Shown one piece after another: positions 44,851 through 56,711 of a DNA stretch of 64,000 nucleotides; the first letter of the stretch is position 1, and each line of letters starts with the position of its first letter. The notes under the pieces were generated by a model. It was not told where the DNA came from, made no database searches, and saw only the letters and a list, made by a program, of their open reading frames with translations. The stretch lies in assembly GCA_944739405.2 (NCBI GenBank), contig OX123193.2, positions 13,194,519 to 13,258,518 of the forward strand. The letters are read 5' to 3'. This stretch comes from Euclidia mi (lineage: Eukaryota; Arthropoda; Insecta; Lepidoptera; Erebidae). Position numbers and translations under genes: made by a program.

Positions 44851-47800
44851 TTATTCTTTGTAATTAATCAACTTTAGATCTTTGATGTGCCATTCTCCTA
44901 AAGGTTTACCGGCCATGTCGTTAAGTTTGTATACTAGAGGTGACTTTTTTGAGGCAATCTTACATTTAATAAATTTAGGCGCCAATTTCTTGCTAAAGTA
45001 TTTATCCTTGTCACTAAGTAGAAACGTTCTGCGCCAAACTATATCACCGACATTGAATTCTGCCGGTTTACGGCGAAGATTATAAGATGAACAATTTCGT
45101 TGGTGGGCCGACAACAGAGCTGAATGTACCTTCTCGAAAATAGAGGATAAGCAGCCTAAAGTTTCGGCATAGCCGTCCCGTGGTTCGAGCACCATATTGG
45201 AATTAAATTCCTTGTACTGAGAACCACATGTTATGACCTCCCTACCAAAAACAAGGAAATTAGGAGAATAACCAGTAACCTCACTAACTGCGCAGTTAAG
45301 GGCGAACTGAACCTTAGTGATTAAGGTGTCCCAGATTCGATGATCAGATTCTATGAAAGTTGAAATAGCTGTAATAATGGTTTTGTTGTAACGTTCAACT
45401 GAGTTAACGTGGGGAGTATACAACGGTGTAAAATGCAAATTTGGAATTTTATATTTTGACAACATACTTTTAAAGGTTGCGCTAATAAATTGTTTACCGT
45501 TATCCAAAACAATAGTAGATGGAATTCCATGCACCAAAAATACATTTTCCTCGAGAATTTTTGTTATCACTTCTGCAGTTGCCCGTTTAATGGGGAAAAG
45601 CAAACAATATTTAGAGAAACAACAACTGACCACAAATATAAAAGTGTTTTGTTTTCTGCTGGGGGGCAATGGACCGATCAAATCAATACTAATCGTCTGA
45701 AAGGGCTTTTGACATGATTTGGGTTTTCCCATTAGACCTAAATTTGGGTGGTTTTGGTGTTTATGGGTGATACAAGGTTCACATGAACTGACGAACTTGA
45801 CAACATCGGAGTACATACCAGGCCAAAAGTAATTAAGTGCAAGACGTTTGTATGTCTTAAAGATACCCAGATGTCCAGCAGTGGGCGAAGAATGATTCTC
45901 CCTTAGAATGTCAATTCTTTGGTCAGACGGAATAACCTCTTTCCATTGAAATTCTCTAGTGAGAGGGTTTAATGTTTTTTTAAAACAATACAATTTATTG
46001 TTTATTACTTGATAGTTAACAAAGGAAGTCGGAGAACTTAAACAGCCTTTATAGATATTTAAATATCAAGGATCATTAGTAGAAACTGGTAAATTCTGAT
46101 TAGAATTAATATCTATATTTATATCATTAGCAATAGCAGAAACGGGTAAAGAGCGAGACAGAAAATCAGGTAAAACGTTATCGGAACCCCGACGATGACG
46201 TATTTCGAAATTATAGGAAGATAAGCGAACTCCCCATCTGGCTAACCGGCCAGTAGGGTTATTTAAGGTCAAGAACCATTTCAAAGCAGCGTGATCAGTG
46301 TAAACAATAAACTTTTTACCATTTTCAACATAACAACGCCAGTGTTCTATAGCAGATAGAACAGCCAGGGCCTCTCGCTCTGTGGCACTGTAATTTTTTT
46401 CTTGCTTACTGAGTGATTTGCTATAGTACGCTATGACTCTTTCCTCACCATTTAACCTTTGACAGAGGATCGCGCCAAGACCAAAATCGCTAGCATCTGA
46501 GTGTATTTCAAACGGTTGCGAGTAGTCAGGACAAGCCAACACCGAGGAGGAAATCAAACAATTCTTTAGGTTATTAAACGCCTCATTAGCCTCTGTCGTC
46601 CAGCAGAATGGAGGTGCGTTTTTACTTTGAGATGTTAACTTATTTAAGGGTGCAGCAATAGAGCTAAAATTCGGTATAAAACGCCTGTACCACGAGGCTG
46701 CGCCTAAAAATCGACGTACTTCTTTTCTATTAGAAGGAGTGGGATAATTTTTCATTGAATTAACTTTATCCGGATCGGGATGCAATCCACTAGAGTCGAC
46801 AACATAGCCTAAATATTTTAGTTTATCTCTAAAAAATTGACATTTTTCGAGATTAATTGTTAAATTAGCGCTTTTTAGTTTATCAAGAATGCGTAATAAA
46901 AGAGTAATATGCTCGCTGAAGCTGGACGTGATACAGATTATGTCATCGATAAAACAGAAAACCTTATTTTCAAATTCTGGGCCATAAAATAAAATATCAA
47001 CTAATCGTTGTTGAGTAGCTGGCGCATTCGTAAGACCGAAAGGCATTCTTTTGAATTGAAATGTGCCACGCGTGGGAATATAAAAGGCTGTTTTGCAACG
47101 GTCCTCTTCTTTAATTAATGTTTGCCAAAAAGATTTAGACAGGTCTAAACTAGACAAGTATTTAGCATCTCTCAGATTATCTAAAATTTCCGAAATATAA
47201 GGCAAGCTATAAGCATCTTTTTTTGTAACGGAATTTAATTTTCGACTGTCCAAACAGAAACGCAGTTCACCATTCTTCTTTGGTGTCAAAATGACCGGAT
47301 TTGACCACGGGCTTTCGCATCGCTCAACAACATCCTCTGAGAGCATGTCGTCAAGATGCTTTATTAATATTCTTTGTTTATCGGGAGACATGCGATAAAA
47401 TCTTTGCCGAATAGGGGGACAATCACCAGTATCAATTGAATGAGAAATAATATTTGTGCAACCGAGACCCCGCTTCTCGTATGAAATATCGGTAAATTTA
47501 GAAATAATGTTGTCAGCGGTAGCTCTCTGGTCGACTGTAAGATGATCATAAGAAACAAGATGTGTAGGGGGAACTGCCTGCAACTCCATTACTTGAGCGT
47601 CAGACTTGTTCACAATCAAAACAGACTCCAATTTGTTAGGAAATAGGCCAAAGCTTCGCCAAAAATCCATGCCAAGGATAAGGGAATTTTGAATCCCAGG
47701 TACAACATGAACTTCTAAGTTAATCAATTTATCCTGAAACTCGAAGGGTAGAAATACCGATCCCAAAGACTCAAATCGTTCGCCGCCTGCTGTTATTAAC

Positions 47801-48078
47801 CTTAAAGGTTTCGATTTATCCAAAACATTATCTTTCAAAAATAAGTTATGCAAATTATTACCTAAAATTGTAACGCAAGATCCAGAATCTAAAAGACCTG
47901 TGGTAGGTATTCCGTTTAATTTTAGAGTAACGTAAGGTAAATATTCTACTTTAGAATTACGGATTGAGGAAATATGATAGCTATTAAAGAATTTTTTTAA
48001 AAAGTCCAACCAATTATTCCACTCTGTTTTATTACAATTAGTTGTATAATTTGATTTTCCACAATCCTTATTAACTAG
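44851..48078 (-). pseudogene. pol: Gypsy pol: protease, RT, RNase H, integrase
   Basis: One frame from the shift site (48078) to 44851, broken only by TGA at 46066-46068. Counted from the TTG codon at 48009: protease LLDSG (residues 39-43), RT LDLSKSFWQ (288-296), RT catalytic FIDD (353-356), RNase H IHSDAS (502-507), ATEREAL and a later YTDH. After the stop the same frame continues into integrase: H34, H41, C71, C74 zinc site and D104, D164, E200 (numbered from 45993), the classic DD35E spacing. RT motif A has SKSFW where GYW is common, and motif C is FIDD rather than YxDD. The TGA replaces what is most simply CGA. All catalytic residues are present, so decay is recent. Confidence 0.92.
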
Positions 48079-49371
48079 TTTTTTGAAACTGTAGGGGTCG
48101 ACTTAGATTTACAATTGGGGCAGTCTGACACCTTGAAACCCTTTGTGCCGCACTTAAAACAGATTAGGTAGTGTGGCTGACGGCAATTACGTAATGAGTG
48201 CGAATTGCATCTACAACGCACGCAAAAAGTTTTATTTATATTAGAAGTACTCGATACGGCGTTGACTTGTGGTACAGACTTGTATCTCGATGTATCGGCG
48301 ACAGAGTTATATTTATTGAAGTTATTATGATTGTAAACATTTTTGTTTGAAGAAAAATTAGAAAACGGATAATTATACGCTAGATCGGGTGCTACAGTAT
48401 TCTTTGAAACTTTAGGGGGTTCAGAAAATTGCTTACTGCGACTTTGGTAATTTTCGAAAAGACGACAAACTTCGACCAGACTATCAACATCAACAACCTT
48501 TGAGAGTGAGCAGACAATTAGTGTAACAAGGTCTAATATTATTTAGTAAAATTTCTAGCTTCTCCGAATCAGCGATAGGAGAACTAAGTCACGAAAACAG
48601 ACCGTGCATTTTTGCCACGTAAATAGTTATTGATTCGTTCTCGCCTTGTGAGCGCTGACGAATCTCCGACATAAGTCGGTAATCGTAGTTATGCGGACTA
48701 AAATCTCGTTTTAAGAGTTCGCAAAGTTCTAACCAAGTCTTTACATTATTTTTAACAGAACGATACCGAACTAATGCGTCACCCGAAAATATTTCAAAAG
48801 CGAAAGACAACATCTTGTCATGTGGAATAGATCTACAGGACATAAATTCATCAATTTTTTCAATAAAAGATCTTACACATGATTTACCGTTAAATTTGAA
48901 TTTACCTAATTCCGAGAAAAGCTTACGGTCGTAATTATAGGAAGTGTTTCCCTCTGCCACTGAGCAATCCGACCGCGAACTACGACGCGTGATTAATTGT
49001 AATTTCGCATATAAGTCATTAAATTTATTCCACACAGACTCAATTTTTTTAATATCAAGACTGCCGGTATCCACCCTATTCAGTCGATGAAAACAATGGT
49101 GAAGCACGGTTTCGACCTTCTGTTGAAGCTCGGAGGTATAGTTTGCTTCCAACATAGATAAGTGTCTATTTGATCTTAATAACGACTTTTCCACTTCAGC
49201 CACATCCTCCTCTGGTGGGAAGGGTGAAGATAATATATCCTCCGAGGGAATTTTAACTGAAAGTTTAGCGATTTGTTTGCGGGGATCGTCAGGCTTTGAA
49301 ACGCCGCGTATTGTGGTCTCATATTCTAATTCCGCTTTAGTTAATAATGAAAAATTTATAATGTAAGCCAT
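48075..49371 (-). pseudogene. gag: Gypsy gag with atypical zinc knuckle
   Basis: ATG at 49371 starts a 260-residue frame with a capsid-like region (FKFNGKSCVRSFIEKIDEF, then WLELCELLKRDFSP). It stops at TGA 48589-48591, most simply a former CGA, because the frame continues sensibly beyond it (LSSPIADSEKLEILLNN). A 1-nt insertion near 48497 then shifts frame. The last part holds CRCNSHSLRNC and CFKCGTKGFKVSDC, the latter a CCHC-type knuckle with Phe in place of His. The frame ends TPTVSKN at TAG (48075-48077), right on the slippery site. Gag would build the particle and bind element RNA. Confidence 0.85.
48078..48084 (-). promoter_or_regulatory. -1 ribosomal frameshift site A AAA AAC
   Basis: The heptamer is in the right phase in the zinc-knuckle frame (xxA AAA AAC) and is followed at once by UAG. 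Slipping back one base gives CTA GTT AAT, which is exactly the pol frame. This is the classical retroviral/gypsy arrangement for making Gag-Pol. Confidence 0.8.
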
Positions 49372-49860
49372 TATTACAAAACAATACTAGAAAATCTAAG
49401 TATTTACGCCGGTACTAGAAAAAAATTAAATATCGCCAGAAAATCGAATGCCGTGCTAAAAAAAGCTGAAATACACTAAATTATACAATGGTGTGATGAT
49501 TGGTAAAGGATTAAGAAAAATTTCTTAAAGGTCACTCAAAGGTTGAATCACAATATTTTTTTCGCGAACACGAGGGACGTAGTTCAACGGCAAAGCGGTT
49601 AAAACCGGTTGGCGGCTCGACACGCTGCCCGCAGTGGAACGTGATTTTAGACCGACGTTAATTAAATCACTGTTATGTTATTTACACAGTTGAATTGCTT
49701 ATGGCCCACCAAAATAGATAGAAATTGTACCTGTACGCAGTTCACTACACCAGAATATATGCACACACAGGAGAAAAATATACAAGAGAAAAAGAAATTA
49801 TTTCACTCACCTGTAAAGTGCCAACTTACTTTTTTTTTTAAATATATTTAAAAATTCTAT

Positions 49861-49869
49861 TGGGCGCCA
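49861..49869 (-). other. Primer binding site
   Basis: TGGCGCCCA, one base inside the 5' LTR on the element's strand; complementary to a tRNA 3' end of the form TGGGCGCCA. The tRNA is not assigned. Confidence 0.75.
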
Positions 49870-49870
49870 A

Positions 49871-50257
49871 TGTCGCACGGGTGATCGATTTTCACGGGAT
49901 AGCCGGGATCGATCACTCGCCGAGCAATAAAAAGAGATGCTTAGGTTGTCTTACGGGAAATAAATAAAAATATCACCAGGACAGATTAAACTCGCGTTAT
50001 ATTCCAGATTCACAATTTTGATTAATAAAAGAACTGACACTTGAGGTTAACCGGTTAGATAATTATCCAGGGCGTAGGTCGTAAGTTGACACTCCACAGG
50101 TCCACGGATGGATACTCAGCTTAGACGTGTCCCAGCAGAAGAAAAAGAAGGCAACCACGTGTGTCGCTGGTATATATATCGTCGGCACGCGGGTGAGGGT
50201 CCCCACTCCAGTGCGTCATCGTAGTGGGGCTCGCAAGCGCGGAGGCACGACGTCACA
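49871..50257 (-). repeat. 5' LTR (right copy)
   Basis: 387 bp, identical to the left copy except one base found by eye. Contains a TATATATA stretch near 50171-50180. Confidence 0.95.
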
Positions 50258-50330
50258 CTTGTAGCTTTCAACAAAATAATATTCTGTTAAAAGGAAAAGT
50301 AGGCCGAATTTGTTTTGATCAAATATGAAT

Positions 50331-50715
50331 AAAAAAAATGTTTCAAAACTAAAACCCGACTTCGTCAAAATGGAATCTAAAAAGAACGAAACAAATAACG
50401 AAAGAACGAAAGAAATAGCTCATTCAGATACAAATCCAGAAAAGTATAAGTACAGAAATGCTCAAGCTAGAGCCGTGGCAGCACCTATTTTATTTATACT
50501 AGTGTACATGTAGTTACCTGCCATGTTTGTTCAATGCAGTTAAGTGTTCCTGGCACCCCACAATAGTTATACAATAGGTGCGACCACGGCTCTAGCTTGA
50601 GCATTTCTGTACTTATACTTTTCTGGATTTGTATCTGAATGAGCTATTTTCTTGTTTCGTTCTTTTTAGACTCCATTTTGACGTAGTCGGGTTTTAGTTT
50701 TAAAACTTTTTTTTT
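50331..50715. mobile_element. Fold-back MITE with CCCGACTTCGTC arms
   Basis: Arms 50331-50489 and 50573-50715 are inverted copies (CTAAAACCCGACT(T/A)CGTC, then AGAACGAAACAA and GCTCAAGCTAGAGCCGTGG). One arm carries an extra 15 bp or so of GAAAGAACGAAAG. The reading frame across the left arm has a shadow in the right arm and is not supported as a gene. It lies 73 bp from the gypsy TSD. Confidence 0.8.
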
Positions 50716-50804
50716 ATTTAATCCTTTTCCGTATCCCAATGGTAAACAAACTCACCGTGCAATTATACAAGGTTATATAGCGGGTCTTACTCGCGATAAC
50801 AAAT

Positions 50805-52341
50805 TTATTTAAGGCATAAATACCTCGGTTTTTGCCAACGTTTCGGCTGACTTGCTTCAGCCGTGGTCGCGGCGGGACTGGTGAGCTCAGCGCCGTTCTT
50901 GTGTTGTGTGGGTTTTGGCCGTACCCTCACTTGATTTTTATTTTTGTTTTTAACCGCACTGTCGGTACCTCGACAAACTACACTAATGATGTCTACACAC
51001 TGTTGAGCTGTATCATTGCGGCGATGCTTACACTTATTGATGACTGGATTCCAAGTTGTTGATAATCTAAATCCATCCTCCCGGTTGAAATTCTTGTGTT
51101 TTTTTATTTCAACCGCTTCACGCACTATCCTGGAGTAATAGTGACGTTCGGTGGACAAGACCTGTGGTTGATGTAGTTCAATCCAGTGGTTTGGTCCAGA
51201 CTCTAATAAATGTTCAGCTGTAGCGGACTTATTTACCTACTTGTCGATCTTTCACAGCTGCAATGTGTTGCTTGACCCTTTCCGCAATTGTTCGCTTGGT
51301 CTGTCCGATATAAGAACTACCACAACTGCAATCGACCTTGTAGACGCCAGGTGTCTGAAAAGGAATGACATGCTTTGGACTGCGCAAATTGTGTGCTATC
51401 TTAGAAAGTGGACTATATACAGTCTAAATGGAGTATTTGTTGACTACTGTTCCAACTTTGACCGTTTCTCCTTTTAGGTAGGGCATGTAAGCCGGCATCC
51501 TGCTCACCTCAGGTTTACGGTCCCTCCTCTTCAAACGGTGTATCTCATTCTTGTATCCGTTACGTCTAAGTACCTCCTGAACATGTGAGAGCTCACTGCT
51601 TAAGTGTTCAGGGTTACAGAAGTTATACGCCCTGTTCACTAGGGACGTCACAACGGATGCCAAGTGTCGCGGGTGATGATGTGAAAACGCGTTGAGATAC
51701 CTGTCAGTGTGGGTCGGTTTTCTGTAAAGAGTGTGTCTCAGGGTGCCATTGTCTTTAACTGTCACTTTTACGTCAAGAAAGAATAACGATCCATCCACCT
51801 CCATTTCAAATGTAAATCTGATGTATGGAGTTTAATCTGTGTGCGAATTGTTATCGTCTTGCTTATTGCCCTTCATTATACAGAATACATCATCGACGTA
51901 CCTTTTCCATAGCTTCACATTAGATGCCTGCATGTCTATGGATTCTTCGAGGTACTTCATCTAGATATTGGCCGTTACCGGTGCTACTGGGCTACCCACG
52001 ACCACCTCGTCAATCTGGAGATAATGTTGTCCACAATATAAGAAGTAGTTTCCTTCTAAGCAATTCTTTAGCTGAACAATGTATGCTTTAGATATACCGT
52101 TTTCCTCTTCCTGTCAACGACCTCAAGGCAATCTTGAACTGGAACATTGGTAAATTGTGACTCCACATCAAACCTCACCATCACCTCGTCTGGTTCCCTT
52201 GTCACGCTCTTGATGTCAATAAAGCGGCGAGAGTCCTTGACGAAAGATGCCGCCTTACCTACTAACGGTTGCAGTACCTTACTTATGTGTTTTGCCAAGC
52301 CGTATGTGGGTGAATTTATTTGGCTCAATATTATGGTGGGT
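50805..52341 (-). pseudogene. Penelope RT (main part) and GIY-YIG endonuclease
   Basis: RT blocks in order: INSPTYGLAKHISKVLQPLV, MVRFDVESQFTNVPVQDCLE (motif A), GSPVAPVTANI then TAG, RYVDDVFCI (catalytic, near 51900), FFLDVKVTV. Then LYRKPTHTDRYLN, a further TAG near 51424, and the nuclease PGVYKVDCSCGSSYIGQTKR (near 51350-51290) with ERVKQH. The C-terminal piece (51158-50805) is in a third frame. Two in-frame TAG codons, another stop near 51803 and frame changes show an old, dead copy. The family copies itself by priming at chromosome breaks or telomeres. Confidence 0.88.
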
Positions 52342-52501
52342 AGTTGAAAGAATAAGTACAATTTGATATTGCTTGGAAAGAAAATTTTAATAAAATAGTT
52401 AATATTAAGTAAACAGTAATTTAAATAATTAAAGGTAATAGTGAATACCTGCTGGTGTAGTGTTATCTCCGTGTACTAACAAGTATTAACATAAATACAC
52501 T

Positions 52502-53215
52502 ATGGACACATTCAATCCATCAACAGTCCTTGATATGCAGACTTATTTTGAAGAACGTATGACAAAGTTTGAAGCAGAGCTGCAGAAAAAATCACCACAG
52601 AGCACTGGGGGCTTAGCAGATGAGTTTGCCACATTTAAGACCTTCGTGTTGCAGACCCTACAGTCATTTTCCCAGCAGCTTGAAAATGTCGGCCGTGAGG
52701 TGGACAAAATGGAAATGCGCAGCCGGCGCAGGATGTTACTGCTTCACGGAGTGGCGGAGCGCAAGGACGAGGAGACGGCTCAGGCGATCACTGATGTTGT
52801 AAGGCAGCACCTCAAGATTGACACCTTCACTGCTGATGATGTGCGCCGCTGCCACAGGATGGGACGGCAAGCGAGCAACGACAAGGCAAGGCCCATACTT
52901 GTCAAGTTCGAGTCAGTAGTCGTGCGGGACAGCGTATGGTTCACGAAGACGAAGTTGAAGGGCACAGGTATCACTTTGTCGGAGCTCCTGACCCGCTCCC
53001 GGCACGAAGCTTTTATGGCTGCATGAGCGAAGTTCGGCGTCGGGAAGTGCTGGACGAGAGAGGGATACGTCTTCATCCTTGGCCCCGATGGCAACCGTCA
53101 TCGTATATCTTCGGTGGGCGAACTAGGTAAGCTCAGGCTTGCGGCTGCAGAGAAGCCAGTAGCTAAACAACAACTTGCGACCAAGGCGAAGCGTGCTGCT
53201 GCTTCGAAAAAGTAG
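52502..53215 (+). pseudogene. LINE ORF1 (L1-ORF1-like RNA-binding protein)
   Basis: 237 codons with one in-frame TGA (53024-53026), most simply a former CGA. Residues 10-75 are a probable coiled coil (EERMTKFEAELQKK, FSQQLENVGREVDKME). Then RRRMLLLHGVAERKDE and DDVRRCHRMGR, the RRM-like core of transposase-22/L1 ORF1 proteins, then KARPILVKF. After the stop the frame continues with a KCWTREGYVFILGPDG block and a basic, Ala/Lys-rich tail. The C-terminal block recalls the baculovirus FP25K-like domain known from some lepidopteran LINE ORF1s (inference). Start chosen at ATG 52502. Confidence 0.8.
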
Positions 53216-53781
53216 ACTTTTCCCCATTTTACGTAGTCTTTGTTTATATTCGGGTAATCAATTTGTAATGTACGTAATTCACAGTCACTTCTGTTGTTTA
53301 CTTTTAGTTCTTATTATTTTATTTTTGTGTACCGCAACAAATGTGTAGGTATGATCAAAATAATTTTTGCCATAAAATATTGTCAATCGTCATAACTGTC
53401 AATGTCACTATTGTCAACCTTGATTACGTTTCGTTTCTGCATTACAATATTGTTTCTGCATTACAAATAATACAACGTTTGAATACTTGTATTTTGAGAC
53501 AAAATTCTGGTATTTATTTCATTTACTATGGAAAATGTATGTAGGACTATTCTTGAGTAATAATGTAACAATCTCTCTCGTTTTACTTATATTTGTTAGT
53601 AACATTTTTATCTCTTTTGCATCATTATGTTATCTTGATAATGCGCAACCGGCGGGTGGACACAATGACTTAAGCTTTACGCGATAACAACTATAAAATA
53701 TTTATTGATATATTATATACTATATTTTTATATTATTTGCTAATATACACATATATATATTTAACCTTAGATCTATTTGAT

Positions 53782-56711
53782 ATGACAGACAGTGACTCAA
53801 ATAGCGAAGATGACACCTTCTTCTCTGCAACAAGCCACGATGACAGCTTTGAAAGTGTACCCTCCCTGGGAGACATTCTCCAGTCTCAGTTTTCAGACGT
53901 ACCCAGGAACTTTAATGTAGTCCATTTAAATGCTCAGAGTATTCCAGCCCATTTCCCCGATATGCTGGCCAACCTAGACAGTCAAAACATACATGCCATC
54001 CTCGTGTCGGAGTCATGGTTAAAACCATGTCTTACATCCACCTTATATTCTCTGCCTGGTTTCCACCTTATTAGGAATGATCGCGCGATCGGTGGTGGAG
54101 GCGGTGTTGCCATATACTTACGTTCCCACATTCCTTTTCATATAGTATCTATGTCAACGCAGCCGCCACCGGCGAACGCTGGCGAGCATCTTTTTCTAGA
54201 GCTGGAACTGCACCACACGAAACTACTATTAGGCGTTTACTATTCCCCTTCGTGTCGTGTTAACTTTTTTTCATCCTTCGAGCAAATTTTGGAAAATTTG
54301 ACTGCCTCTTACGACCACACTATTATTATGGGCGACTTTAATACATGCCTTCTCAACAGGATTCTCGTGCCACCTCTTTTCGGCGTGTCACTGAGTCCTG
54401 TAATTTATTAATTCTTAACTTAAATGCAACTCATCACTTCCCTAATTCCGCTTCTTCTCTTCTTGACCTTATTCTTGTATCTTCTCTTAACTCTGTTTGT
54501 AAGCATGGTCAGTGCACAGCTGATGCATTCTCTTACCATGACCTCATCTTTGTTTCATACAAAATACGTCCACCCAAAGCGAAGCCGAAGATTATCTTGC
54601 AGCGCAATTTTAGCGGCATGAATCATGCCAAGTTGCGTGAGGATGGCAGTAAAATAGTTTGGGACACTCTATATTCCTCAGATTGTGTAGACATGAAAGT
54701 CCATATCCTAACAACGAATCTAATTCAGCTATATGACAAGCATGCGCCAATCCGCGCTATCAAAATTAAGCATTTACCAGCACCTTGGCTTACAGATGAT
54801 ATCAAAAAGATCATGGCCAAAAAATCTGCTGCGAAGACTAAATTGAAGCATAGGCCGACTCTTTTGAACCAAGAAAGATACGTGGCTCTAATAAATCACT
54901 GCAACAAGGTGTGTAGGAAAGCACAACGCCAACATATTTATGAATCCGTTGAAAATGGTGATCCAGCTAAAGTCTGGAAATTTCTCAAAACATTGGGTAT
55001 TGGTAAGTCACAGCAGCAATCCATTCCGAATAACGTCCACCTTGATTCTCTTAATTTACATTTTACTACTTCGTCCAAATTAGATGGAAATACGAAAAGA
55101 AACACTTTACAACTTCTTTCATCCTTGCCAACCCCAGATTATGATCCCTTTGCCTTCTCGCAATTTGCCGCTTGTGATGTTAAGAAGAGTATATTAGCAA
55201 TGACGTCTAATGCAGTCGGTAACGATACTCTCAGCCGTAAAATGATCCTCCCCATCCTAGACGAAATTCTTCCTATCCTATGTCACATCCTTAATCACTC
55301 CGTTGTCCGTGGCATCGTTCCAACAGCGTGGAAAGATGCACTTATAATTCCTTTACCCAAGAAACCTAAACCCTATTCCTTCTCAGACTATCGACCAATA
55401 TCCATACTACCTTTCCTGTCAAAAGTCCTAGAACGTCTCATTCACACGCTACTCAGTTCCTTCCTGTGTAAAAATGCACTCCTTAATCCCTATCAATCCG
55501 GCTTCCGCCCTGGCCACAGTACCGTTACTGCATTGATCCGCGTGTCAGATGACATCAGGCTAGGTATGGATAGTGGGAATCTTACCGTTTTGTCCTTACT
55601 TGACTTCAGCAATGCTTTCAACACGGTAGATTTTCACATCCTACTTGGCATTCTACGCTCTCTTAACATATCTCCAACGGCGGTTGACTGATTTCATAGT
55701 TACCTGTTTGGTCGCCGGCAACGTATACGCATCGAAGACACTTATTCCACTTGGTCTAACACGAATGCCGGTGTACCACAGGGTGGCGTGCTATCTCCTT
55801 TACTCTTCGCGATATTTATTAATTCTATCTCAAAACATTTACTTTCATCCTACCACCTTTACGCAGATGATTTACAGATCTATACACAAGCACCGTTAAA
55901 TAACTTGCTCGAAGCCTGTACTACTATCAACACAGACTTGGCGCGGATTTGCGAGTGGAGTAAACAGTATGGACTCATAGTAAATCCTGACAAAACACAA
56001 CTAATTATTGTCGGCAGTCCCCGCATGGTGTCCAAAATTTGCTGGTCCGATTTACCACAAATCAAGTTTGATGGCAAAAATATCCCGTTCAGTAATACTG
56101 TAAAAAATCTTGGTATCTACTTTGACGAAACCATATCTTGGAGTTTTCAACTGCAAGAAACAAGTCGCAGACTATTTGCTTCGGCGGGCTCATTGCGTAG
56201 GTTACGCAATTTCCTACCAACTGCCACTAAAATTGCACTTGCACAATCTTTGCTTGTGCCCGTAATTGACTACGCTGATGTCAGCTATCTTGACCTCTCT
56301 GAGGAGCAGTTAGACAAACTTGAGTGTCTTCAAAACTTTTGCATACGTTTCATATTTGGACTGCGCAAATATGATCATGTTTCAGAATTTCGCAACATAC
56401 TCAAGTGGCTCCCGATTCGTCTTCGCCTGAATACTCACATTTTTACATTATTGTATAATATCTTGTTTAATCCCAGTACTCCTTTTTATCTCAAAGAACG
56501 TTTTAAGTTCCTTAATGACGCACATGAGAGGTCCTTGAGGTCGTCTGAAAATTTGACGCTGGAGATACCAACGCATTCCACAAATTTCTTTAGCAAATCA
56601 TTTACTGTACAGTCCGCGCGACTGTGGAATGCATTACCACTAGAGATTCGGAAAGCAAAATCCTTAAACATTTTTAAAAGCATGTTAAAAATGCACTACC
56701 TGTCCATTTAA
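53782..56711 (+). pseudogene. LINE ORF2: AP endonuclease and reverse transcriptase
   Basis: ATG 53782 opens an acidic leader (MTDSDSNSEDD), then endonuclease motifs FNVVHLNAQSI, LVSESWL and GDFNT. A 1-nt deletion near 54354 shifts frame right after GDFNTCLL; the frame 54345-55691 takes over (LLDLILVSS, YHDL). RT motifs: DYRPISILPFLSKVLERLIH, SGFRPGHSTVTA, LLDFSNAFNTVDF, GVPQGGVLSPLLF, YADD. TGA at 55689-55691 sits between motif A and GVPQG, where the family has Trp (a WFHSYL block), so it is a TGG-to-TGA change. The C-terminus closes with ARLWNALPLEIR. Two small lesions, otherwise intact. Confidence 0.9.

Larger units (their letters stand above)
43298..50257 (-). mobile_element. Gypsy-type LTR retrotransposon, complete and young
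   Basis: 6,960 bp, flanked by the 4-bp duplication CTTG (43294-43297 and 50258-50261). The LTRs are 387 bp each and differ at one position that I can find (43472 C against 50045 T, reading in place). Order on the minus strand: 5' LTR, PBS, gag with zinc knuckle, -1 shift site, protease, RT, RNase H, integrase, PPT, 3' LTR. That pol order places it in the Ty3/gypsy group. No env frame. gag has one TGA and one frameshift, pol one TGA. Sequence 43696-44850, between pol and the 3' LTR, is non-coding, with a tRNA-like patch. Confidence 0.95.

Noticed and set aside
50325..50513. 62-codon frame with a Lys/Asn/Glu-rich product
   Set aside because: It spans one arm of a fold-back MITE and is mirrored in the other arm, so it is a repeat by-product.
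50832..51062. Plus-strand frames over the Penelope and gypsy regions
   Set aside because: They are antisense shadows of the minus-strand RT, GIY-YIG and pol frames.
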